NCBI GenBank assembly: GCA_002633005.1
Contig: NMRA01000229.1
Coordinates: 9,628 to 61,551, forward strand
DNA length: 51,924 nucleotides
Source: Phoronis australis
Lineage: Eukaryota; Phoronida; Phoronidae
Direction of reading: 5' to 3'
The position numbers and the translations under genes are program-made. A model generated the notes under the pieces. That model was not told the origin of the DNA. It saw nothing but the letters and a program-made list of their open reading frames with translations, and ran no database searches. Positions 11,902-22,900 of this stretch are shown in pieces; the first letter of the stretch is position 1, and the number at the start of each line of letters is the position of its first letter.

Positions 11902-12183
11902 CCTGGGTTACAACCTGAAATGCCTTCCATGGATCCTTTTCAAGTGTTTAATGCCAAAATCTGGTGAAACAGCATTCAGTTACTGAAGTATGTGTATGCA
12001 CTTAAACCAACTTCTGCATTGAGGCTTTAAAAATTACTAGTGAGAAGTTATAATGACCATTCCTACACATGAGAGATTACTTTTTGATTTGTCATTGAAA
12101 GAATTTGGGACTTCGTGCAAATTTTAATTTTGGAAAAGTTGACTATACTGCATTAGATTCATTATTCGCTTTTCCTGTTTTAG

Positions 12184-12399
12184 GCTACTACTGCCCCCAG
12201 GGCTCAGATCGTGAGACCCCCTGCCCCCTTGGTCAATACTGCAGCAGACTGGGCAATCCCTCACCCACTGGTAACTGTACTGATGGTTACTTCTGCAATG
12301 GTACGTCTGCCATCTCTAATCCAGTGGAGTGCTTTGTGGGACATTACTGTCCTGAAGGAACAACAGTGCAGCAAGCTTGTCCACCAGGAACTTATGCCA
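12184..12399 (+). CDS. Cys-rich gene exon 7
   Basis: Acceptor CCTGTTTTAG before 12184, donor GCCA|GTGAGT. Reads GYYCPQGSDRETPCPLG, then QYCSRLGNPSPTGNC, TDGYFCNGTSA, CFVGHYCPEG and CPPGTYA. This is the best preserved stretch of the gene: more than one full module, with no lesion. It ends phase 1 and joins directly to exon 8 (A|AC gives Asn, then RTGSVN), so the assembly gap between them can lie wholly inside the intron. Confidence 0.85.
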
Positions 12400-12429
12400 G
12401 TGAGTGTGACTCCATACATAAAGCATGGT

Positions 12430-12670
12430 ATACATACCATAAACGTTCGGGTTAACGCCCTGGGTGGTTAAATTGGAAAACCCAAAAAATCGGGGGTGGG
12501 CGGTTAACCGAACATGGGTGCTTATTACGACAGGCAAGCGCCCTGGGCGGTTAATCTTACCTCGTGATCTAAGTACCCACACCACACACGTAGTCGTAGG
12601 CCTACTCGGAACGCGTAGCACTTTTCAAAGAGCGTTATCGTCACGTCGCCACATGACAGGAAAAATGTCA
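12430..12670. repeat. GGTTAACGCCCTGGG-type repeat
   Basis: Local repeats of a CGCCCTGGGYGGTTAA motif. A related motif is found in inverse orientation near 50325-50370 (CCACCCAGGGCGC), and ATAAGCGCCC-type pieces occur near 31520. This points to a dispersed repeat family. It has no coding content and its boundaries are uncertain. Confidence 0.4.
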
Positions 12671-13011
12671 TAACAGCGGATGATTATAACAAAGGTTATC
12701 ATTCCCTCAGATTAGTTATACACTATTAAATTTACAGAATTGCTGAGTAATAGCCCCGTGCCGTCCTGCGGTCTTGTTATTTAGCCCTGTAGTGTAGAGC
12801 GCAGACGACCAGTGACCACGCAGCCTCTACTTGGATTGCAACTATTTCATCTTGCTAAAGTGCGCGCGTGCAAGCTTCACGTGTTGCAGAGGTCACAGCA
12901 GACATCAGATTTATGGTTACAGTCTCGTACTAGCTGCCAAGTTCATAGTCAGAGAGCAGTTTTAAAATTGGTTGTAATAAAAGTTTGAAAACCTTAATTC
13001 AGATGTTTTTT

Positions 13012-13964
13012 NNNNNNNNNNNNNNNNNNNNNNNNNNNNNNNNNNNNNNNNNNNNNNNNNNNNNNNNNNNNNNNNNNNNNNNNNNNNNNNNNNNNNNNNN
13101 NNNNNNNNNNNNNNNNNNNNNNNNNNNNNNNNNNNNNNNNNNNNNNNNNNNNNNNNNNNNNNNNNNNNNNNNNNNNNNNNNNNNNNNNNNNNNNNNNNNN
13201 NNNNNNNNNNNNNNNNNNNNNNNNNNNNNNNNNNNNNNNNNNNNNNNNNNNNNNNNNNNNNNNNNNNNNNNNNNNNNNNNNNNNNNNNNNNNNNNNNNNN
13301 NNNNNNNNNNNNNNNNNNNNNNNNNNNNNNNNNNNNNNNNNNNNNNNNNNNNNNNNNNNNNNNNNNNNNNNNNNNNNNNNNNNNNNNNNNNNNNNNNNNN
13401 NNNNNNNNNNNNNNNNNNNNNNNNNNNNNNNNNNNNNNNNNNNNNNNNNNNNNNNNNNNNNNNNNNNNNNNNNNNNNNNNNNNNNNNNNNNNNNNNNNNN
13501 NNNNNNNNNNNNNNNNNNNNNNNNNNNNNNNNNNNNNNNNNNNNNNNNNNNNNNNNNNNNNNNNNNNNNNNNNNNNNNNNNNNNNNNNNNNNNNNNNNNN
13601 NNNNNNNNNNNNNNNNNNNNNNNNNNNNNNNNNNNNNNNNNNNNNNNNNNNNNNNNNNNNNNNNNNNNNNNNNNNNNNNNNNNNNNNNNNNNNNNNNNNN
13701 NNNNNNNNNNNNNNNNNNNNNNNNNNNNNNNNNNNNNNNNNNNNNNNNNNNNNNNNNNNNNNNNNNNNNNNNNNNNNNNNNNNNNNNNNNNNNNNNNNNN
13801 NNNNNNNNNNNNNNNNNNNNNNNNNNNNNNNNNNNNNNNNNNNNNNNNNNNNNNNNNNNNNNNNNNNNNNNNNNNNNNNNNNNNNNNNNNNNNNNNNNNN
13901 NNNNNNNNNNNNNNNNNNNNNNNNNNNNNNNNNNNNNNNNNNNNNNNNNNNNNNNNNNNNNNNN
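13012..13964. other. Assembly gap (953 Ns)
   Basis: Unknown sequence. It lies in the intron between exons 7 and 8 of the cysteine-rich gene. The phases and the protein reading on the two sides fit each other, so a missing exon is possible but not required. Confidence 1.
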
Positions 13965-14186
13965 GGTCAGATGTATTTAGGGACATTCGTCTGGTCTACG
14001 TTTTGACTGAGGATGTTTTCCAACTTGAGCTTTTATTAAAAATTTACCATGGTGAGTTGCAGTGTGTCAGTGGCTGAGTTGATTTATATCGTTCAAATTA
14101 AAAAGCCACACATAAGCATTTACTTTAATTGTTACTACTTGCCTTTAAGTGAGAATTGCTATTAACTATTTATCACTTGTATACAG

Positions 14187-14468
14187 ACAGAACTGGTAGT
14201 GTTAACATTAACGACTGTGTGGACTGTGTCCCTGGTATGTACTGCCAAGCCTTTGGACTCGCGGAGCCTCCTGCTCTTTGTGACGCTGGCTACTTCTGCC
14301 CTGGGGGTCAAAGCGAGCCACGCCCAACAAACCTTGCCTGCAGTCAGGGTCATTTCTGTCCATGAGGTAGCTGGAACCAGACAGGTTGTCCATCGGGCTG
14401 GTATCAGCCCCACTGGGCCCAGTCAACATGTGACGTCTGTCCTCAAGGACCTTACTGCAAAGCATTTG
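14187..14468 (+). pseudogene. Cys-rich gene exon 8 (in-frame TGA)
   Basis: Acceptor GTATACAG before 14187, donor TTTG|GTAAGA. Reads DCVDCVPGMYCQAFGLAEP, then CDAGYFCPGGQ and CSQGHFCP. A TGA stop at 14363-14365 follows, and the same frame then goes on with GSWNQTGCPSGWYQP and CDVCPQGPYCKAFG. A single-base substitution in an Arg or Gly codon explains the stop. It is the only lesion in the exon. The exon ends phase 1, which also fits the following exon at 14936. Confidence 0.8.
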
Positions 14469-14935
14469 GTAAGATATGAATTATTTTTAATGCACGCTGC
14501 CAGAAAATACAACTTTGAAAAATAGTAGTTTTATCAAATTTATCTTAAAAGTCTTGAGAGGAATCAGAGAAGAAGATCAATTGTTATTCAATGGAAAATT
14601 AGCCAAGAATAGTTACTGTAATGTTTTATTACTACATTTTTGATGAAAAGATGAGATGGTTATTTTTTGGAAACCACCACATCTTCACGGTATTTTTGTT
14701 TTATAAATTAATTTTTTCTGGTATTAACTAACTAGAAATAATGGTGAAAATTGAAATTTGGTTACATTTTTGTATTTAAATGCCTTTCGAGCATTCAAAA
14801 ATGACAATGCATTTGATGTATTTGACCATTAATGTGAGGGTCAGTGCCCAGGTCAGACTGAGATTAGACTAGTATATCTCCTGCAAATACTTCCCATTGT
14901 AATCGTGTACTATATGTTTGTTATTGTTTTTCCAG

Positions 14936-15431
14936 GTGCCAACACTGCGATGTCCTCTGTAGGTAGCATGGGCATGACCTCTTCGGGGGTCATGTCATTC
15001 ATCAATCACGCCAACCTACCACCAGCAACAAGTGTTGCCAGTGCTGCCCTTTCATCACTTTCCTCAGCAATGGCGTCAGTGGGACAACAGCTGCAGCAAC
15101 TGCAGCAGAAGACAACAACTCTGATGAAACTGCAGCAGCAAAAGGCAAAACTCGAACAGAACCTGGCTGACTCGAAGGGAGCGGCCATCTTGTCATCTGG
15201 TTTGACGAGTCTGAGCAGCACTCCGCCAGCCTATGCCTGGCATGACACATTGCCGTCGACGCCCAAAAGTACACCATTATGCATGACTCCGCCTGTTACT
15301 CCACCTAATAGTCGCAGGTACTTGGATAACCTGTGGCTGCAGCACAGACGATGCCATCGGTGCCTGAGGCTGCTGACCATCCACTGGACAATTCAATGAC
15401 AATGAAATCATCAGGCAAATCAGCTGGAAAG
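14936..15431 (+). pseudogene. Ser/Gln-rich coding exon with coiled-coil-like segment; assignment open
   Basis: Acceptor GTTTTTCCAG before 14936 and consensus donor AAAG|GTGAGT. The frame reads ANTAMSSVGSMG, then a Gln/Lys-rich helical stretch (GQQLQQLQQKTTTLMKLQQQ) and a Ser/Thr/Pro-rich part with MTPPVTPPNSRR, typical of intracellular scaffold proteins. Near 15330 a one-base shift occurs: the tail to the donor reads AAQTMPSVPEAADHPLDNS in another frame. Phase 1 fits exon 8 of the Cys-rich gene, but the composition is quite unlike that protein. It could instead be an upstream exon of the BIRC6-like gene (same strand, 20.7 kb before its first recognised exon). I cannot decide from the sequence. 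Confidence 0.55.
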
Positions 15432-16204
15432 GTGAGTTGAGGTCGCTGCAGTGTTAAACATTGCTTGTAAGAATATAAAAACGGAAATTCTTCAACTATT
15501 TATCATACAAATTTGGCGTACAGGTGGAATTTTATGGATTATAAGCTAGGATTGGACAATGTAGATTATCATTTTTGTGCAAAATAAGTGAAAAACTAAT
15601 GTACACTCACCTGTTTATTATTGTTAATTAACTAAATGCACTGAGGCAAAACTTTGCCAAACTTTGTCACATTGTATGCCAGATTTTTTATGACAATAAT
15701 GTGGAACTTTGTCATGATGTTACTCTAGAATTTTTGTCCTGGGAGATGATTTTGACAATTCTAGTTACCAGCTCTTTCAGTCGTAATAGACATGTATTCA
15801 GAATTCCAGGAAACAGGCGGGTGCAAAATCGTTTCATGGAATTTAAAAAAATTTATCCAGGATTGAAATGAATAGTAATGGAATGGATAGTTAGCCACCC
15901 TGATTTACTTTGTCAACCGCTTTATTTTGAACTACTGAATGTACTGGTGTCTGTGAAGACAAATTCCAGGCCCAATGTGGTCTTGGTAACTTAAACTATT
16001 TTATTACACGACCGCTGATACTCCTCTCCTCTGATTACCTTTTAAAGGTGTAATGCTGATTGGCTAGGCATGGGATATTGCTTTTCATTCATTCTGTCCA
16101 TACGTTTGATGCAGCTCTTCATGATCTGACCAACTAGAGGCTGCAGAAACCAAAAGGTTTGAGTCGTGTATTACTAAACATAGCAAGAAGATGATAGAAT
16201 TCAG
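15432..16204. other. Non-coding stretch
   Basis: AT-rich intron-like sequence between the exon ending at 15431 and the minus-strand gypsy remnant. I see no gene, tandem array or convincing inverted repeat here. Confidence 0.5.
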
Positions 16205-17990
16205 AACTGCTAAAAACATGTCAATCTAACAAGTAACATGTGCCGACTGAGCGTAGTGGGAATACATACCCTATCTGCTCTGAAAACAACACCATTGTAA
16301 GTAGGTAATTGATCTCTGCAATCCCAATAAAGTAATGCAATGTGAGGTACTTGTGACCTATGTTCTGGCCAACCATTCAAAATTAACTGCTCTACACACT
16401 GCAGTTCATCATCTTCGCATGTTGCCATAGCAATCTTATCATGCATACAGTTTGCTAGAGTATCAACCTTGGCAAACCATGAGCTCATCATCCATGATAG
16501 CATGTCATCACCATTGTGAGGTAATCTACTCAAACAATCAGCTAAACCAATAGTAGTACCTTTTTAGTACACCAAATTGAGTGAGTATGGTTGAAGTTTC
16601 AGTATCATTCTTTGAATTCTCATCGGAGACATGCCCATTGGCTTCTTAAACAAACTGTCTAAAGGCTTATGGTCTGATTCAATTGTGACTTCAGGCATAC
16701 CATAAATCACCTTGTGAAATCGAATGCACCCAAAACATACAGCTGACATCTCTTTCTCTATTTGAGCATATCACTGTTCTGTAGGCGCCCTAGAGGCATA
16801 AGCAACAATGCCATCATCCTGAATCACTGCTGCACCTAATCCCTTGGTGCTAGTGTCAACACTTAGGGTAATTGGTTTGTTGACATCTAAGTATTTTAAT
16901 ACAGGGGTGTTATTCAAAGCTTCCCTGATAGTTATATATGCAATCACTCCCAACGCTGACTGCAGTTCTTGTTCATTGATTGGTTCTGGCATATTAACAA
17001 TACCCTGAATTCTCTCTTGGGATGGTTTTACACCATCTGCAGTCAAAACATGACCCATGTAACTAACTTGGGGTTGACTAATCTTAGTCTTACTTAGATT
17101 CAATTTTAAGCTTTGTTTTGTGGCTATCTCAAGTACAGCTGTGAGCCGTTCATCATGCTCTTGAGTTATTTTTCCGTGAATTAGAATATCATGCATCACA
17201 ATTTCTACTCCCGAAATGTGACCAGACATATTTTGCATAGCCCTTTGATAAATTCCTGGGGGAACATTTCAAGCCCATTGGCAATCTAAGATGCCTGTAT
17301 CATCCAAATGGGGTATTAAATGCTGTATAGTCAGAACTTTGCTCACTCAGCCTGATTTGGTAATAACCCATGTTTGCATCAAGTACACTGAAAATTTTAC
17401 TCCCATGTAATCTGGTTACAATATCATCAATTGAAGTCATTGGGTGGTGTTCACGCAAAATAGCCTTATTTAAGCTCGAGGGATCAATGCACAACCTAAC
17501 TCTATTATTGCATTTCCGAACACATACTAAATAATGGAGACACCCAAGGTGTTGGCTCAGTGACTTTCGCAATACTGCCACACCTTTCTAAATGGTCTAA
17601 TTCCACTTTTACTTGCTCTCTGATAGCAGCGACAACTGGTCTGGGAAGGTGAACTACTGGTGGTATCGACGAATCTACCTGAATATCATATTCCTCTGGA
17701 ATACACCCAATTGTTTCTTCAAATACATCACTGTTTTCTTACAAAACTGTCGTAACTTGCATTTTGTTTCTTAAAGTCGACTTCAAAAACTCTCTGGGCC
17801 ACATTTAATATCACACTGTCATCACGACCTAAAAAATCTACTTGTTTCCTGTTGTATAGTACAAGAAACTCTAGCATATGTCTTTCATTCTTATAAACCG
17901 CTGTCGGTACAATTTTAACATACGCTTCCTGTGGTTTGCCATGAATACCATTTATCATAAAGAACTCACAGGAAAGTAACATTAATCAGT
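16205..17990 (-). pseudogene. Decayed Ty3/gypsy pol (protease end, RT, RNase H), minus strand
   Basis: Read from 17990 down. First comes the end of the aspartic protease (EFLVLY...DFLGRD and QRVFEVDF), then the linker with VVHLPRPVVAAIREQVK, then RT (LCIDPSSLNKAI, SVLDANMGYYQIRL). The RT palm follows with VEIVMHDILIHG, where the first Asp of the catalytic pair is His. Next is RNase H (LSVDTSTKGLGAAV, IESDHKPLDSLF), and last the region before integrase (YWDCRDQLP). The frame breaks at about 17240-17300, 16750-16770 and 16535-16560, and near 17580-17730. Integrase and LTRs are missing. It is older than the BEL element beside it and inserted in the opposite direction. Confidence 0.85.
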
Positions 17991-18135
17991 GTTTGTATCA
18001 TAAAACAAATGTAATAACGACCTATTACTTACGCATATCAGGTCATATGGACCTTGTGTGAGCAATGTTACCATTAAAAGATAGCACTTTCTCAGCCCAT
18101 ATCACCTAGTGTCACCCTCGGGATTAGTCTATGCG

Positions 18136-18486
18136 TATTGGAATGTGTTTGTGACAGGTTTTCTTGGTTTATTTAGCTTAGGTACTTCCTGTACATGTTC
18201 AGTTCAAGTTGTTAATTGTTACCTCTTGACATATATTTAGCTTAGGTATTTCCTGTATATGTTCAGTTTAAACTTATTAATTGCTACCTCTTGACATATA
18301 TTTACAAATCATCCCAGCCCTAGCTAATCTTCCCCATTGGTTAGTTTTATATTTGGCGCACATTCTGATTGGTCGAATAGGTTCACTTGCATGCTATATG
18401 TTAGATTTTTATACTATCACCTCAGAAGCTTTTAATACATCATACAAACCACCTCGGGTTTTATCTTTGTGCAATATAAACCCACA
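18136..18486 (+). repeat. 5' LTR of BEL/Pao element
   Basis: Starts TATTGGAATGTG and ends AACCCACA; the same ends occur in the 3' copy (23698 and 35008). The LTR holds the promoter region that would drive the element; a TATATAA-like box lies close to the 3' end in the 3' copy. A block of about 64 bp beginning AGCTTAGGTACTTCC is duplicated in tandem here (from about 18175 to 18302) but single in the 3' LTR. Outside the duplication the two LTRs differ at only a handful of positions. The left flank ATGCG and the right flank ATGTG (35009-35013) agree at 4 of 5 bases and may be the target duplication. Confidence 0.8.
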
Positions 18487-18491
18487 TCTTT

Positions 18492-18510
18492 TTGGTGCCG
18501 TGGCTCAGCG
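18492..18510 (+). other. Candidate primer-binding site
   Basis: TGGTGCCGTGGCTCAG starts a few bases after the 5' LTR end, and TGG-first sequence is what a tRNA 3' CCA end would pair with. The matching tRNA was not identified. Confidence 0.45.
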
Positions 18511-18524
18511 CTTCTCACTACACC

Positions 18525-19988
18525 ATGTCAGAAAGCAAGGCACAACTGCTGGCCAGAAGACGAGGCAACCGAGCTTCCTTCACAAAGCGATATCTGCAGC
18601 TCCAAGAAGTCCTCATCAACACTCCACTAAAGGATGTCAGCAAGGAAATTTTCAATTTGACTACAACACTCAACACGCTTTCCGACCTGGATACCTCAAT
18701 CGCTCACTTCGTACCGGAAAATGAGCTGGACACCTTCTACAAAGAGGCGATTGATTATATTGAAGACAGAAAGCAACAACTCATTGACACCAAAAACTCA
18801 GTAAAACCAGTGCAGGAACAACCTTCCTTCGTACCTCCAACTATCACAACGCCGCAGCCTCACCATGGATTTCGACTACCGACCCTACAATTACAGAAGT
18901 TCAGTGGTGATATCATGGAATTTCAACAGTTTTGGGATTTATTCGATGCCAGTGTCCACAGTCAGTCATTACCTCCTGTTCAAAAGTTTGTATATCTGAA
19001 ATCTCTCCTCACCGATGAACCACTTCGACTTATCGATGGACTCTCAATCGACAATAGCAATTACACCATCGCAGTCCAGCTTCTCACAGAGCGATACGGA
19101 TCTACGTCTAAAATCAAATCAGCCCTCATCGAATCTATTACCACCATGGATGCACCCACTAGCCACCTTGCCAGCATCCGTTCATTTTATGACAGCCTAG
19201 AGACGAAATTGCAACAACTACAAGCCACAGAATCATTTGACGGCGATCTTGACATGTCCCCTGAGCAACTGCGCAAATTTCTAAAAACAGAAATTGAAAT
19301 TCTGAATGCCAGTGAACCGCTCACCTCGCCACCTTACGGAAGTGCCACCTTCCACACCAATGCAAGAGGTCAACAAAACCGCCAGACTACGACTCGTCAA
19401 TACCAGAGGGTATGTTTTTATTGTGATGATCACTCACATAACTCTCATTCCTGCCCTAAAGTGATCTCGTATGACGAAAAAATCGCTGCCATAAAAAAGA
19501 AGAAAGCCTGCTTCAACTGTCTTGGAAAGCACATGGTATCAGCATGTAAATCTCGTTTTCGTTGCCGTACCTGCAATAAAAAACATCACACTAGCTTGTG
19601 CTCATCAGGCAATGAACAATCCAATACCAACGACAACGAACCTGCGGCAAACTCAACAACGGTGACACATGTTTCGTCATCTTCGACTGTGCTGTTGAAG
19701 ACAGCAGTTGCAGATGTAACAGCCAATGGTCGTGCAATAACCGCCAATATCCTATTTGATGAAGGATCACAAATGTCTTTTGTAACTAGAGAGCTGGCAA
19801 ATAAACTTCAACTTCGACCCATCCGACAACACAACCTGACGATTGGAACCTTCGGGGATGGTAACACCTCTTCCACTGTCTACGATGTAACTCGTCTCCA
19901 TATTAAGACATTACCATGTTTCCATAGAGGCAGTCATAGTGCCTACGATTACCACTCAATTACAAACTTGCTTGTCAGCCATCCGTGA
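18525..19988 (+). CDS. BEL/Pao gag and protease
   Basis: The start is taken at 18525 (CACCATGTC context; MSESKAQLLARRRGNRASF is a typical BEL gag start) rather than an upstream ATG at 18492. A helical gag N-terminus is followed by the DUF1759-like part (FSGDIMEFQQFWDLFDASV, LTERYGS), which looks shortened before EIEILNASEP. Zinc-knuckle-like motifs CFYCDDHSHNSHSC, CFNCLGKHMVSAC and CRTCNKKHHTSLC follow, then the retropepsin-like protease with LFDEGSQMSF. The frame then runs into nonsense from about 19915 and stops at 19986-19988. The sense reading moves by one base into the downstream pol frame, so gag-protease and pol are separate frames here. Confidence 0.88.
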   Translation: MSESKAQLLARRRGNRASFTKRYLQLQEVLINTPLKDVSKEIFNLTTTLNTLSDLDTSIAHFVPENELDTFYKEAIDYIEDRKQQLIDTKNSVKPVQEQPSFVPPTITTPQPHHGFRLPTLQLQKFSGDIMEFQQFWDLFDASVHSQSLPPVQKFVYLKSLLTDEPLRLIDGLSIDNSNYTIAVQLLTERYGSTSKIKSALIESITTMDAPTSHLASIRSFYDSLETKLQQLQATESFDGDLDMSPEQLRKFLKTEIEILNASEPLTSPPYGSATFHTNARGQQNRQTTTRQYQRVCFYCDDHSHNSHSCPKVISYDEKIAAIKKKKACFNCLGKHMVSACKSRFRCRTCNKKHHTSLCSSGNEQSNTNDNEPAANSTTVTHVSSSSTVLLKTAVADVTANGRAITANILFDEGSQMSFVTRELANKLQLRPIRQHNLTIGTFGDGNTSSTVYDVTRLHIKTLPCFHRGSHSAYDYHSITNLLVSHP

Positions 19989-22900
19989 TTATCCCCACCT
20001 AAGAGGTTTACAGTTGGCACACCCGTCACCACATGATGGACACTTCCCTGTACAAATACTCATCGCTGCCGACTACTACTGGAAATTTGTCGGAAACCAC
20101 ATCGTGCGAGGGCCTGGCCCTACTGCAGTGAGCTCTAAACTGGGTTATCTAATATCTGGCCCGGTGAACAGCACCCCTTCCACTCCTCAATCATCGGCGA
20201 TCATGTTTATTAGAGCCTTCCATGACACTAACAATGAACTTGAAAAACTATGGACACTGGAGACTCTCGGTATAAACGACACAGACGTGCTACCATCTCG
20301 TGCAGACTATCATGAATTTTATGACAACATCACTCTCTTGGACAGTGGCAAATATGAAGTGAAGCTGCCCTGGAAAACCCAACACGAACCTCTGCCTAGC
20401 AATTATCACACTACTGTGAAACGGACTAAAATCATGGTCAACAAGCTAGAGCCAGCTGTGCGTCAACAATACGCAGACTTAATTGCTACTCAAGTTGAGA
20501 CTGGTATTATCGAACGTGCCATCAACACTGATCCACACCACGAGCACTATATACCACACAAACCTGTGTTTCGCGAATCGGCCACTATCCCACTTCGCAT
20601 AGTTTACGATTGTAGCAGTCGGGCGAACAAAGAATCACCATCACTCAATGATTGCCTAGAAATTGGACCCTCACTGATAAATGATCTGACTGGTATACTA
20701 CTACGTTTCTGCACACACAACGTGGCCATCTCGACAGACATCGAAAAGGCCTTCCATCAGATCCAGATACACCCAGAAGATCGTGATTACCTGAAGTTTT
20801 TGTGGCCAATTGACCCAGACAATCTTGACAGTGAATTTACAGTGTACCAATTTCGTACAGTCTTATTTGGTGCTACCTGCTCGCCGTTCATTCTAAATGC
20901 TGTTCTGAGACACCATTTACAACAGGTCGCCACGGACACTGCTGAAACCATATGCCACAATGTTTATGTTGACAACGTGCTCACTGGCACTCCCACTGAA
21001 AACGCAGCAGTCAACTTTTTCGAAGAGGTTCTGAATGATGGTGGATTTAATCTAAGATCGTGGAGCTCCAACAGTACCGCACTCATGGACATTGCCCGTG
21101 ACAATAATGTTGCCGAAAAGTCCACCACTGTGAAAATTCTTGGAGTTAAATGGAACACTCAAACAGACCAACTGAATATTTCATCTCAGTTTGATCCAGC
21201 ACCACATAGCGACCACCCCATCACAAAGCGTGACATAGTAAGTACTGCTGCTAAACTGTTTGATCCACTCGGACTCACTAATCCAGTTACAGTACGTGCT
21301 AAACTGTTCATTCAGCGACTTTGGATGGACAATTATGGTTGGGACGAGCCCCTCCCATCAAATCTCACGTGCGCATGGCATCAAATCCAAGGTGACATTT
21401 CTCACTGTTCGCAACTGTCGTTGCCACGACAATATTTCCCGAACACGACCGATGATACAGCAGGCCCAATTTCGTTACATGTTTTTTGTGATGCTAGTGT
21501 CAAAGCTTACGGTGCAGTGGCATATATTCAGAAAGGTAATCACACTGCATTCGTTATGTCAAAGACTCGGGCTGCGCCAATGCGTAAAAAGCGGACTCTT
21601 CCTGAATTAGAACTCCTGTCAGCATTAATTGGCTCAAGGTTAGCAATGTACCTGACAAACAGTGGACTTGACTTTATCCACACACATATGTGGTCAGACA
21701 GCCACATAATGTTGCACTGGATTAATAGTACAAAGTCCTTACCCTTGTTTATCAACAACAGAACTAAGGAGATCACTAAGCACACACCCCCACACAGCTG
21801 GATGTATTGTCCAACCCAAACAAACCCAGCTGATTTACTCACAAGAGGTGTCAACTACACACAATTACAGTCATCCATGACCTGGTGGAATGGGCCATCT
21901 TGGATAAACAATGACTGGCCAGACCAGTCATGGAGAAATACCAAGCCTCAGACAGTGTTATTGTCTACCAATGCTCAAGGCAATCCGGATCACAACACAC
22001 CAGTCCCTGGAGTACATAACCTACTGGACATTAGTGAATTTTCATCCTACACTCGTCTCCTACGTGTCACATCATGGATTAACCGATTTCTTGACTGTCT
22101 ACGTAAAATTCCTCAACATACGTCTCCAACATTGACAGCAACTGAACTTAGTAAAGCTGAACAGCAATGGATACTTGCCGTGCAACACTCTATGTTTGCT
22201 GTGGAGCTACACCATATGAAATCAGGCTCGAGAAAACAACCCACAGTACACAATCTGAAACTGTTTGTGGATGCCAATGATATCATTCGAAGTGCAGGTA
22301 GGATACACAATGCGTCTGTCCCCGATGACGCGAAATTCCCCATCTTGTTGCCATCCAAACATCGATTCACGGAACTAGTCATCCGCGATGCTCACTTACG
22401 TTTTTTGCATAATGGTGTTAAAGCTACAGCTACTTTCCTACGTCAACGCTTTTGGATACCCCAGATACGGCAACGTGTTCGTGCAGTAACACGTACTTGT
22501 GTCCCTTGTCGCAAAATAGTTGGCACGCCATATCGCGCCCCTAATCCACCACCTTTACCAGCAGATCGTGTTCGTGATGCAGAACCTTTTGAAATAACAG
22601 GAGTAGATTACACTGGACATTTGTCAATTAAACAGCATCATGGACGTGACTTGAAAGGATACATTTGTCTTTTCACATGTGCCACCACACGCGCCATTCA
22701 CTTGGAATTACTTCAAGACATGTCAGTACTTTCATTTCTCCAGGCATTTAGACGTTTTGTCAGTAGACAATCAGTGCCTCGCATTTTGTTATCTGATAAT
22801 GGATCGAACTTCCAGGGATCTGTAACAGATATTCAACACCTTATGGACTCTGACAATGTTCAAAATCACCTGGCTCACCATCGCGTGCAATGGAAATTCA

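Larger units (their letters stand above)
7760..14468 (+). pseudogene. Cysteine-rich GCC2_GCC3/ephrin-receptor-like gene (eight exons, broken)
   Basis: Eight exons encode repeated modules of the form G-Y-Y-C-P-x-G ... C-P-x-G-T-Y ... C-x-x-C-x-x-G-x-Y-C, the pattern of GCC2_GCC3 / ephrin-receptor-like domains. These are disulfide-rich modules of secreted or cell-surface proteins. Most exon junctions are phase 1, and the reading joins cleanly across each intron, which is the mark of exon shuffling. The protein is partial: no signal peptide or start is visible, so it begins upstream, and its end is uncertain. Lesions: one-base deletions in exons 1 and 4, an 11 bp duplication in exon 2, and a TGA in exon 8. 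I cannot name an orthologue. The gene is either decaying or poorly assembled. Confidence 0.75.

Noticed and set aside
12985-13986. Long frames of about 330 codons on both strands
   Set aside because: They consist of assembly Ns.
14908-15277. Minus-strand frames opposite the Ser/Gln-rich exon
   Set aside because: Plus strand has the splice sites and composition of a real exon; minus frames are poly-Ser/Ala shadows of CAG-rich sequence.
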